From Streptomyces capoamus (GTDB taxonomy: Bacteria > Actinomycetota > Actinomycetes > Streptomycetales > Streptomycetaceae), in NCBI RefSeq assembly GCF_014654935.1, contig NZ_BNBF01000021.1, forward strand, positions 65,110-102,824: a stretch of DNA of 37,715 nucleotides, read 5' to 3'. Below, piece after piece: positions 23,608-29,973 of the stretch. Below the pieces are notes generated by a model. That model ran no database searches. It was not told where the DNA came from and saw only the letters and a program-made list of their open reading frames with translations. Position 1 is the stretch's first letter. The number at the start of each line of letters is the position of its first letter. The position numbers were made by a program, and so were the translations under genes.

Positions 23608-23828
23608 CAGTCCCGCAGAAGCCCGCAGACGCCCGTGTGAGCGCCTTACCGGCCCCGGAGCTAGTCAGCCTCGTTGAAGGGTCTGAACGGCCCGCAGACG
23701 GCGACTGGTGGGCGCAGTACGGCGGCACCCTTGACCCGGCGTCCGGGGTGATCGCGTTCCCGCCCAAGTCGCTGCCTCCCTGCCCGTTCCCGTGCGAGCT
23801 GTGCGCCCGGCGACGAGAGGGGGCGTAG
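23604..23828 (+). CDS. Hypothetical protein, 74 aa
   Basis: GTG start overlapping the previous stop (GTGTGA). The product contains WWAQYGGTLDPASGVIAFPP and a C-terminal PCPFPCELCARRREGA cluster with three Cys. No family recognised. Its TAG overlaps the next GTG by one nt. Confidence 0.6.
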   Translation: MTVPQKPADARVSALPAPELVSLVEGSERPADGDWWAQYGGTLDPASGVIAFPPKSLPPCPFPCELCARRREGA

Positions 23829-24025
23829 TGGCTGTCACCCGTGACCACATCGGCAAGACCGTGACGGACGGACAGCGGTCCGGTGTCCTCACCGACATCA
23901 TGAAGGAGTGGGAAGACCCGGCAGAGAAACCCGGTGAGCGGGTCAAGCGAACGGTTGCGTTCGTCCGGCCGAGTGGCGGGGGTCGGGAGTGGCTGGCTCG
24001 CCCGTCCCGGCTCGCTCCGCTGTGA
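23828..24025 (+). CDS. Hypothetical protein, 65 aa
   Basis: GTG start within TAGTG of the previous stop. The product begins MAVTRDHIGKTVTDGQRSG and contains EWEDPAEKPGERVKRTVAFV and WLARPSRLAPL, a compact beta-rich form seen in many Streptomyces small proteins of unknown role. Stop overlaps the following GTG (GTGA). Confidence 0.6.
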   Translation: MAVTRDHIGKTVTDGQRSGVLTDIMKEWEDPAEKPGERVKRTVAFVRPSGGGREWLARPSRLAPL

Positions 24026-24114
24026 GGCGATTACGCGGCTTCCTGGCCCTGCTGGCATGGCTGGCTTGGGCGGCTACCGTCGCGCTGATAGTCGCCCGTG
24101 GCTGGAATTCCTGA
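24022..24114 (+). CDS. 30-aa single-span membrane peptide with a TTA codon
   Basis: Too short for usual gene finders. The GTG overlaps the previous stop by 4 nt. The product MRRLRGFLALLAWLAWAATV... is a basic N-terminus plus one hydrophobic helix rich in Leu, Ala and Trp, ending ARGWNS. Codon 4 is TTA, rare in Streptomyces and read only by the bldA tRNA, so synthesis may be tied to development. The coupled start supports a real gene; the role (immunity, transport aid or regulator) is unknown. Confidence 0.5.
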   Translation: MRRLRGFLALLAWLAWAATVALIVARGWNS

Positions 24115-24240
24115 ACTCCGCCCCTGCTGACGCATGAGAATCGGAGGTTCCCCCGTCTTCCATTCGATTTCCGGCAGGGGCGGGCAATACTGCCGATGCG
24201 TAATCGCGCGTCGGTCCGCTGAAAAGTGGGAGGTACAGAA

Positions 24241-24378
24241 ATGCGTGCATGGTGGCTCACGATGGCCGACGGCGGTAACCCGCAGGACGACAGCGACAGC
24301 GGGAACAAGCACGGCGGGGGCGGCTCGGACGAGGGCGGCAACACGAACGACGGCCAGGGCCCGGCGGACGGCCGCTGA
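24241..24378 (+). CDS. Putative RiPP precursor peptide, Asp/Gly-rich, 45 aa
   Basis: ATG with a strong GGGAGG (24228-24233) upstream; stop 3 nt before the methyltransferase GTG. The peptide opens with MRAWWLTMADGGNPQDDSDS and ends GGNTNDGQGPADGR: twelve Gly, seven Asp, no Cys. Asp-Gly pairs occur at residues 10-11, 37-38 and 43-44; Asp-Gly is the sequence most prone to aspartimide formation. A leader-like N-terminus with two Trp, a Gly-rich core and coupling to a PIMT-like methyltransferase fit an aspartimide-forming RiPP (imiditide-like). Without Cys it cannot form lanthionines. The gene itself is well supported; its role as precursor is inferred. Confidence 0.7.
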   Translation: MRAWWLTMADGGNPQDDSDSGNKHGGGGSDEGGNTNDGQGPADGR

Positions 24379-24381
24379 TCA

Positions 24382-25563
24382 GTGAGCACTGACGACGTGA
24401 AGGGGGCGGGTCCTGAGGGGCTCGCCTCCGCTCTCATGGAAAAGGGTGCGCTGACAAGCGATTGGCTGCCCGCCTATCAGGCAGTGCCCCGTCATCTGTT
24501 CATCCCGGAAATGATCTGGCCGGGCCGAGCCGGCATGAACCGCCAGGATGACCGCGTAATTCGCAGTGAGGAACCCGACGTCTGGTGGTCGGCGGTTTAC
24601 CGTGACGCGCCGATCACGACCCAATGGGACGACGGCTCTTACGCCGGACCCGGTAAAGGCAAGATCCCGTCTAGCTCCAACTCCATGCCGACCATGGTGT
24701 TTTCGATGCTGGACGCGCTGAGCGTCGAACCGGGTCAGCGGGTGTTGGAGATTGGAACCGGTACCGGCTGGAATGCCGCGCTGCTGTGTCACCGCCTCGG
24801 CTCTGAGAACGTGTTCACCGTTGAGGTGGACGGGGACAGCGCGAGGGAGGCGCGCAAGCGTCTGAATGCCGCCGGATTCGATCCCGTCTCGATCATCGGG
24901 GACGGGGCCGAAGGGTACGCCGAGGGTGCGCCCTATGACCGCGTGATCGTCACGGCATCAATCGGCCGCGTTCCCCGTCGCTGGATCGAACAGACGAAAC
25001 CGGGCGGGATCATCGTTTCCCCATGGGGACCGACCTACGGCGGGGAAGGTGTGGTTCGGCTGACCGTTGCCGAGGACGGTTCGGCATCCGGCCCGTTTGT
25101 CAGCTCGTCGGCGTTCATGCGGCTGCGGGATCAGCGGGTGAAGCGGACGCACGTCCGTGAGTACCTTGGGGGCCGGAAGTGGCCTGCGGACGGCACTCGC
25201 AGCGTCACACCGATTTCCCCGGATGCCTTGGGTGACTGGCCGGTCATGTTCGCCATCGGCGTGCAGGTGCCTGAGGCGTTTCCGTGGATGGAGTCGTACG
25301 GCGACGGCTCTTACACGCTGTGGCTGCGGGACACAGCCGTCACGTCGTGGGCGACAGCGGACTACGAGAAAGACCGGGAGGAATTCGAGGTCTACCAGTC
25401 CGGCCCGCGCAAGCTGTGGGACGAGGTGGAGACCGCCTATCTCTGGTGGGAGAAACAGGGCCGTCCCGGATTCGAGCGATTCGGCCTGACCGTCGACGGC
25501 GACGGCGAGCGGGTGTGGCTGGACTCGCCGGACAACCCCGTGCCCATCCGTGGGAGCCTGTAG
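24382..25563 (+). CDS. PIMT-like SAM-dependent O-methyltransferase (RiPP aspartimide type)
   Basis: A 393-aa protein. Residues ~97-230 match protein-L-isoaspartate O-methyltransferase: the SSSNSMPTMVFSML substrate loop, SAM motif VLEIGTGTGWNAALL (121-135), acidic VEVDGDS, IIGDGAEGYAE, and VTASIGRVPRRWIEQTKPGG. Housekeeping PIMTs are about 210 aa; this one has ~95 extra N-terminal and ~160 extra C-terminal residues (ending in WLDSPDNPVPIRGSL), like the PIMT homologues found in lanthipeptide, graspetide, lasso and imiditide clusters, which methylate an Asp so it closes to aspartimide. No ATP-grasp, LanB/LanM or lasso cyclase gene is nearby. GTG start, no own ribosome site, 3 nt after the peptide gene: clear coupling. 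Confidence 0.85.
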   Translation: MSTDDVKGAGPEGLASALMEKGALTSDWLPAYQAVPRHLFIPEMIWPGRAGMNRQDDRVIRSEEPDVWWSAVYRDAPITTQWDDGSYAGPGKGKIPSSSNSMPTMVFSMLDALSVEPGQRVLEIGTGTGWNAALLCHRLGSENVFTVEVDGDSAREARKRLNAAGFDPVSIIGDGAEGYAEGAPYDRVIVTASIGRVPRRWIEQTKPGGIIVSPWGPTYGGEGVVRLTVAEDGSASGPFVSSSAFMRLRDQRVKRTHVREYLGGRKWPADGTRSVTPISPDALGDWPVMFAIGVQVPEAFPWMESYGDGSYTLWLRDTAVTSWATADYEKDREEFEVYQSGPRKLWDEVETAYLWWEKQGRPGFERFGLTVDGDGERVWLDSPDNPVPIRGSL

Positions 25564-25592
25564 CGCGGTCCGCGTGACCGTTGGCCCCGTCT

Positions 25593-25616
25593 GTGCGCTC
25601 ATCCGCCGTAGCGCAC
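25593..25616 (+). terminator. Stem-loop after the methyltransferase gene
   Basis: Perfect 7-bp stem GTGCGCT (25593-25599) / AGCGCAC (25610-25616), loop 10 nt, no T run. It lies between the methyltransferase stop and attR. Confidence 0.45.
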
Positions 25617-25661
25617 GGGCGGGGCTTCCTGCGTTCATCTGCGCTGGTCAGGGGCTGTGCG

Positions 25662-25721
25662 CTAACCTATGGCTCTGTTGGTCCAGGGACAGGCGATGTC
25701 GCTCCAGATCTCGACGCGCAT
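25662..25721 (-). pseudogene. 5' stub of the split DsbA/FrnE-family gene
   Basis: Reverse-strand codons from ATG 25721 read MRVEIWSDIACPW and then run into the element as TNRAIG before a TAG. These are the canonical first residues of FrnE-like DsbA proteins, and they join in frame to CYVGKARFEKAL at 15163 when the element is removed. The native promoter region, with a TGAACGTTCA palindrome at 25776-25785, stays on this side. Confidence 0.85.
25671..25700. other. attR: right attachment junction of the integrated element
   Basis: Element arm GGCTCTGTTGGTCCAGGGA to the left of CA (25690-25691), chromosomal DsbA-gene sequence GGCGATGTC to the right. The 12-mer 25683-25694 repeats that at 15164-15175 with one G/A difference, which lies left of the crossover as expected for distinct attP and attB. 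Confidence 0.85.
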
Positions 25722-25796
25722 GTCTTCGGCTCTCTCCGGGTCGTACGGGTGCGGGGGCTCTCCCCGGCCGGTACGTGAACGTTCAAGCAGGCGGTT

Positions 25797-26303
25797 TCAT
25801 TCCCGGGCCGGCACGTCGAAGCGCAGGAAGAGGTGGTGGTCGTCGGCGGCGGGCGGGTGCGCGGGGTCCGGCCGCCAGCCCTGGCGGGCATAGAAGGCCT
25901 GGGCGCGCCGGTTGTCCGCGTGCACGTCGAGCACGGCCGTCCGCCGGCCGTCGGCCCGCCACTGCTCGGTGCAGGCCGCGTGCAGCGCCGTTCCGATGCC
26001 GGCGCGCCAGTGATCGGGATCGACGTGGAACTGGAACAGCTTGACGGTGTCGGCGGGGGCGCCCTCCGGGACGCGGAAGGAGGCGATGCCGACGATCCGG
26101 CCCTGCTCGACCGCGCACAGCACCTGTCCGTCGGGGCGCGCGATCGACTCCCGCCAGGCCTCGCCCCAGTCGAAGTCGGCCTGCGGGACGCCGTCCGGGT
26201 AGTACGTCGACCGGGCCCTGAGATGGAGGTCGGCGATGATCTCCGCCTCGGCGGGCAGGGCGGTACGGATGACGCGGGTCCCGGTCACACGATCATGGAT
26301 CAT
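25797..26303 (-). CDS. GNAT family N-acetyltransferase
   Basis: A 168-aa acetyltransferase. FQFHVDPDHWRAGIGTALHAA is motif A with the acetyl-CoA pyrophosphate loop (normally Q/R-x-x-G-x-G/A; here WRAGIG), and DVHADNRRAQAFYARQGW is motif B. Substrate unknown. ATG at 26303 chosen; an upstream start at 26330 lacks family similarity. Native chromosomal gene directly right of the element; its stop is 75 nt from the DsbA stub. Confidence 0.87.
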   Translation of the reverse strand: MIHDRVTGTRVIRTALPAEAEIIADLHLRARSTYYPDGVPQADFDWGEAWRESIARPDGQVLCAVEQGRIVGIASFRVPEGAPADTVKLFQFHVDPDHWRAGIGTALHAACTEQWRADGRRTAVLDVHADNRRAQAFYARQGWRPDPAHPPAADDHHLFLRFDVPARE

Positions 26304-26384
26304 GCACCGGAGGACGCCACCGCCCTCCACCCGGTTCCGCCCTCCCCTGCCCGCCCGCCGGCCCGCCCGCCCCTGGGCCGCTGC

Positions 26385-26990
26385 TCAGCTGCCGTCGCGG
26401 AGGTCGTCCGGTGGGCCGGGGGTGAACGCGATGCGGTCGTACCTCACCGCGCACCCCTCGCCGACCGGCGACTGGGCCAGGAAGCCGACGAGGGCCGGGG
26501 CCGTGTCCCCGCCGAGGGTGAAGAGCCGGACGAAGGTCCAGTGCTCCCCGTCCGGGGAGGCGTGGAAGGCGAAGGCGCGTCCGGTCCGGCTGACCCGCAG
26601 CCACACCGAGTCGCCGCGCACCGTGAAGGAGTTGGCGTCGTCGGAGTGACCCCGGGTGACCACCGTGCACACGGTCGGCACGTGCGGGGAGTACTCCAGG
26701 CACAGCTTGGCCCAGGCCCGGTCGCCGGCGTGGACGTACAGCGCGCCGGCGTCGAAGGGGGCACGGAACCCCACCGTGACCCGCGCGGCCAGCCGGAAGT
26801 CCCCCTCCGGCGCCCCGAGCAGCCGGGGCGCGTCGGAGGCGGGTTCGAGATCCTCCCCGGTGGGCGGCACGAACCGGTCCGTCCGCGCCCCGGCCCGTCC
26901 GGTGAGCACCCCGTCCGCGTAGGACCAGTCGCCGTCCGGCCCGTGGGCGCGCAGCGCGAAGGGCAGCTGCGGGAGTGCCGGCCCCGTCAC
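26385..26990 (-). CDS. DUF1349 domain protein (concanavalin-like fold)
   Basis: A 201-aa protein of the DUF1349 type, a beta-sandwich related to concanavalin lectins/glucanases. Typical segments are DFRLAARVTVGFRAPFDAGALYVHAGDRAWAKL (read in parts), SVWLRVSRTGRAFAFHASPDG and FVRLFTLGG. No signal peptide, so cytoplasmic. GTG start overlaps the aldehyde dehydrogenase stop by 4 nt, so co-translated. It probably handles or binds a sugar derivative in the same pathway. Confidence 0.85.
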   Translation of the reverse strand: MTGPALPQLPFALRAHGPDGDWSYADGVLTGRAGARTDRFVPPTGEDLEPASDAPRLLGAPEGDFRLAARVTVGFRAPFDAGALYVHAGDRAWAKLCLEYSPHVPTVCTVVTRGHSDDANSFTVRGDSVWLRVSRTGRAFAFHASPDGEHWTFVRLFTLGGDTAPALVGFLAQSPVGEGCAVRYDRIAFTPGPPDDLRDGS

Positions 26991-28516
26991 CGCTCCAGGG
27001 CCCCGTTGAACCGCCGGGGCAGCCCCAGCGGGTTGTCGTCCTTCAGCTCGGCCGGCAGCAGGGCCTCGGGCGCGTTCTGGTACGCGACGGGCCGCAGCCA
27101 CCGCTCGACGGCCGTACCGCCCACCGAGGTGGACGTGGACGTGGTCGCGGGGTACGGCCCCCCGTGGTGCTGGGCCGGTGCCACGGCGACCCCGGTCGGC
27201 CAGCCGTTGACCAGCACCCGTCCGGCCAACGGCGTCAGCCCGGCCAGCAGTTCCGGGCCCCGCCCGTGCCCCGCGGCCTCCTCGGAGGACACCTGGACGG
27301 TCGCCGTGAGGTTGCCCGGCAGCCGCGACAGCACGGTCGTCGCCTCGGCCTCGGACGCGTAGCGGGCCACCACGGTGACCGGCCCGAAGCACTCCTCGAG
27401 CAGCAGGTCGTGGGCCCCTTCGGCGCACAGCTTCGCCGCCGGCACGGTGAGGAACCCGGCGCTGACCGAGTGGTCACCGCCCGCCCCGGGGGCCACCGGC
27501 GCGTCCACGTCCGGGAGTTGCGCGCGCTCGGCGACGCCGGCGACGAAGTTGTCCCGCATGCGGTGGTCGAGCAGCACCCCGGCGGCCGTGTCGCCGACGG
27601 CGTCGGCCAGGGACTTCACCAGCCGGTCGCCCGCCGCCCCGGACGGCACCAGCACCAGGCCCGGCTTGACGCAGAACTGGCCCACGCCCAGCGTCATCGA
27701 GCCGGCGAGCCCCGCGCCGATCTCCTCGGCGCGCTCGGCCGCGGCGGCCTCGGTGACCAGGACCGGGTTCAGCGAACCCAGCTCACCGTGGAAGGGGATC
27801 GGCACGGGACGCGCGGCGGCGGCGTCGAAGAGCGCCCGGCCGCCGCGCACCGAGCCGGTGAAGCCGGCCGCGGCGACCAGCGGGTGCTTGATCAGCTCGA
27901 CGCCCGCCTCGAAGCCGTGCACGAGACCGACCACGCCCTCGGGGATGCCGTGTCCGGCGGCGGCCCGGCGCAGCACGCCGGCGACCAGCTCGGACAGGGC
28001 CGGGTGGTCGGGGTGGGACTTGACCACGACCGGGCAGCCCGCGGCCAGCGCGCTCGCGGTGTCGCCGCCGGCCACGGAGAAGGCGAAGGGGAAATTCGAG
28101 GCGGAGTAGACGGCGACGACCCCGAGCGGCACCTTGTAGCGCCGCAGGTCCGGGACGGGCGGGGTGGCCGTGTCGTCGGGGTGGTCGATGATGACGTCGA
28201 GGAAGGCGCCCTCGTCGACGATGTCGGCGAAGGCCCGCAACTGGTATGTCGTCCGGGCGAGTTCGCCGGTGAGCCGGGCCGGACCGAGCGCGGTCTCGGC
28301 GTCGGCCGTCTCGACCAGGCCGTCCCGGGCCGCGTCCAGGCCCGCGGCGGCGGAGCGCAGGAAGGCGGCGCGGAGCGTGCGGTCGGCCAGGGCGCCGCGC
28401 GCGGCGTGGGCCGCCCGGACCGCCGCGTCGACCTCCTGGGCCGTGGCCTCCACCGCAACCTGTTCACGCTGCTTCCCGGTGCGCGGGTCGACACTCCAGA
28501 CTGGTGCTGCTGCCAC
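26987..28516 (-). CDS. NADP-dependent aldehyde dehydrogenase, 2-oxoglutarate-semialdehyde type
   Basis: A 509-aa aldehyde dehydrogenase. The Rossmann part has VYSASNFPFAFSVAGGDTAS and CPVVVKSHPDHP, the general-base Glu is in HGELGSLNPV, and the catalytic Cys in GQFCVKPGLVLV. The SNFPFAFSVAGGDTA and FCVKPG forms mark the subgroup of alpha-ketoglutaric semialdehyde dehydrogenases used in catabolism of pentoses, sugar acids and hydroxyproline. GTG start with GGGAGGG upstream. Operon with the DUF1349 gene and divergent from an IclR regulator, which likely represses it until inducer is present. Confidence 0.9.
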   Translation of the reverse strand: MAAAPVWSVDPRTGKQREQVAVEATAQEVDAAVRAAHAARGALADRTLRAAFLRSAAAGLDAARDGLVETADAETALGPARLTGELARTTYQLRAFADIVDEGAFLDVIIDHPDDTATPPVPDLRRYKVPLGVVAVYSASNFPFAFSVAGGDTASALAAGCPVVVKSHPDHPALSELVAGVLRRAAAGHGIPEGVVGLVHGFEAGVELIKHPLVAAAGFTGSVRGGRALFDAAAARPVPIPFHGELGSLNPVLVTEAAAAERAEEIGAGLAGSMTLGVGQFCVKPGLVLVPSGAAGDRLVKSLADAVGDTAAGVLLDHRMRDNFVAGVAERAQLPDVDAPVAPGAGGDHSVSAGFLTVPAAKLCAEGAHDLLLEECFGPVTVVARYASEAEATTVLSRLPGNLTATVQVSSEEAAGHGRGPELLAGLTPLAGRVLVNGWPTGVAVAPAQHHGGPYPATTSTSTSVGGTAVERWLRPVAYQNAPEALLPAELKDDNPLGLPRRFNGALER

Positions 28517-28533
28517 CGCGGATCCCTCCCGGC

Positions 28534-28590
28534 GTTCGATATACTGAACACCGTCTCTGATCGTGAATATGCTGCTCGGAGACTATATAA
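28534..28590. promoter_or_regulatory. Divergent promoter region between aldehyde dehydrogenase and iclR genes
   Basis: The short AT-rich gap holds GTTC-N8-GAAC (28534-28549), an IclR-style dyad, and TATATAAC (28584-28591), a likely -10 for the IclR gene. Operator use by the adjacent regulator is inferred. Confidence 0.5.
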
Positions 28591-28623
28591 CTCAGTCCTC
28601 GTCGAACGAAGGGGCCAAGGGCG

Positions 28624-29394
28624 ATGACGGCAGGCGACACAGGCGGGGCGCAGGTCAAGTCCGCGGTACGGACCGTGGAACTGCTCGAGTTCTTCGCGGG
28701 CCGGCCCGGTATGCACTCCCTCGCGGCCGTCCAGGAGGCCGTGGGGTACCCCAAGTCCAGCCTCTACATGCTGCTGCGCACCCTCGTGGAGCTGGGCTGG
28801 GTGGAGACGGACGCGACGGGCACGCGCTACGGCATCGGGGTGCGGGCGCTGCTGGTCGGCACCTCGTACATCGACGGCGACGAGGTGGTGGCCGCCGCCC
28901 GTCCGACCCTGGACCGGCTCTCCGACGACACCACCGAGACCATCCACCTGGCCCGGCTCGACGGGACCAACGTGGTCTACCTCGCCACCCGCCAGTCCCA
29001 GCACTACCTGCGCCCCTTCACCCGCGTCGGCCGCCGGCTGCCGGCCCACTCCACCTCGCTGGGCAAGGCGATCCTCGCCACCTACACCGACGAGCAGGTG
29101 CGCAAGCTGCTGCCGGAGACGCTGCCCGCGCTCACCGAGCACACCCTCACCGACCGGGAGCGGCTCATCGAGGAGCTGCGCCAGATCCGGGAACAGGGCT
29201 TCGCGGTCGACCGCGAGGAGAACACCCTGGGCCTGCGCTGCTTCGGCGTGGCGATCCCGTACCGCACGCCCGCGCGCGACGCCATCAGCTGCTCGGTGCC
29301 GGTGGCCCGGCTCACCCCCGCCCACGAGCAGATGATCAAGGACGCGCTGTTCGACGCGCGGGACCGGCTGACGCTGGCGACCCGCAGGCTCTGA
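28624..29394 (+). CDS. IclR family transcriptional regulator
   Basis: A 256-aa IclR protein. The N-terminal winged HTH is clear (VKSAVRTVELLEFFAGRPG, AVGYPKSSLYMLLRTLVELG), followed by the ligand-binding domain with LPAHSTSLGKAILA, GFAVDREENTLGLRCFGVAI and the Cys-containing SCSVPVARL. It most likely regulates the divergent aldehyde dehydrogenase-DUF1349 operon in response to a sugar-acid or related intermediate. ATG with AAGGGGCCAAGGG upstream. Confidence 0.93.
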   Translation: MTAGDTGGAQVKSAVRTVELLEFFAGRPGMHSLAAVQEAVGYPKSSLYMLLRTLVELGWVETDATGTRYGIGVRALLVGTSYIDGDEVVAAARPTLDRLSDDTTETIHLARLDGTNVVYLATRQSQHYLRPFTRVGRRLPAHSTSLGKAILATYTDEQVRKLLPETLPALTEHTLTDRERLIEELRQIREQGFAVDREENTLGLRCFGVAIPYRTPARDAISCSVPVARLTPAHEQMIKDALFDARDRLTLATRRL

Positions 29395-29434
29395 TCCCCG
29401 GGCCCGCAGGCTCGGCGCCCGTAGGCTCGGCACC

Positions 29435-29908
29435 ATGGAGATCACGCTGCGGGCCGTGGAGGACGAGGATCTGACGGTGTTCCACCGGCAGATGACCGAT
29501 CCGGAGGCGGCCCGGATGGCCGCCTTCGGTCCGGAGGACCCGCACGACCCGCAGGCCTTCGCCGCCTACTGGCAGCGCCTGCGGGACTCCTCCGACGTGC
29601 TGCGCACGGTCCTGGCCGACGGGACGGTGGCCGGCAGCGCGGCCGTCTACGGGGTGGCCGGCGAGCGCGAGGTGACGTACTGGATCGACCGCGCGTACTG
29701 GGGCCGGGGCGTGGCGACGGCCGCGCTGCGGGCCCTGCTCGCCCAGGTACCGGAGCGGCCGCTGTACGCGCGGGCGGCGGCCGACAACGGCGCCTCGCTG
29801 CGCGTGCTGGAGAAGTGCGGTTTCCGCGAGGCGGCCCGGGCCCGGGGGTACGCGAACGCGCGGGGCCGGGAGATCGAGGAGGTCGTGCTGGTACTGCCCG
29901 CTTCCTGA
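29435..29908 (+). CDS. GNAT family acetyltransferase (RimJ/RimL-like)
   Basis: A 157-aa acetyltransferase opening MEITLRAVEDEDLTVFHRQM, with the acetyl-CoA loop YWGRGVATAALRALL and ADNGASLRVLEKCGFREA, typical of RimJ/RimL-type GNATs acting on protein N-termini or small amines. Single gene, 40 nt after iclR on the same strand. Substrate unknown. Confidence 0.87.
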   Translation: MEITLRAVEDEDLTVFHRQMTDPEAARMAAFGPEDPHDPQAFAAYWQRLRDSSDVLRTVLADGTVAGSAAVYGVAGEREVTYWIDRAYWGRGVATAALRALLAQVPERPLYARAAADNGASLRVLEKCGFREAARARGYANARGREIEEVVLVLPAS

Positions 29909-29935
29909 ACGCCGGATGAGAAAATCCGGGCGTAG

Positions 29936-29963
29936 GGAACGATCCCCCCGGTTCCGATCGTCT
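29936..29963 (+). promoter_or_regulatory. Possible ECF (SigE-type) promoter of the penicillin-binding protein gene
   Basis: GGAAC (29936-29940) and CGTCT (29959-29963), 18 nt apart, resemble -35/-10 elements of envelope-stress ECF sigma factors. The implied transcript start is within a few bases of the ATG at 29974, so the mRNA may be nearly leaderless. Confidence 0.4.
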
Positions 29964-29973
29964 TTCCAGCGGG

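Larger units (their letters stand above)
15171..25691 (+). mobile_element. Integrated ~10.5-kb serine-integrase element, phage-satellite-like, with RiPP cargo
   Basis: Defined by reciprocal junctions: the DsbA/FrnE gene is interrupted at its CPWC codons, with the 3' part at the left and the 5' codons at the right. Core-to-core length is 10,519 bp. The interior is visibly less GC-rich than the flanks and holds mostly short coupled genes. It encodes a large serine recombinase, HNH nuclease and TerS but no large terminase, portal, capsid, protease or tail genes, and no recognisable conjugation genes. This gene set points to a phage satellite or a decayed prophage. The right arm carries a regulator and a putative peptide-modification cassette as cargo. 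Boundaries are confident; the satellite interpretation is inference. Confidence 0.9.

Noticed and set aside
24241..24378. Lanthipeptide (FxLD-type) precursor
   Set aside because: The peptide has no Cys and no LanB/LanC-type enzyme is nearby, so lanthionine formation is not possible.
24382..25563. Housekeeping protein-repair PIMT
   Set aside because: Nearly twice the usual length, on a mobile element, and translationally coupled to a tiny Asp-Gly peptide gene.
15171..25691. Complete prophage or conjugative (AICE) element
   Set aside because: No large terminase, portal, capsid, tail or lysis genes were recognised, and no FtsK/SpoIIIE-type transfer or RepSA-type replication gene was seen by eye.
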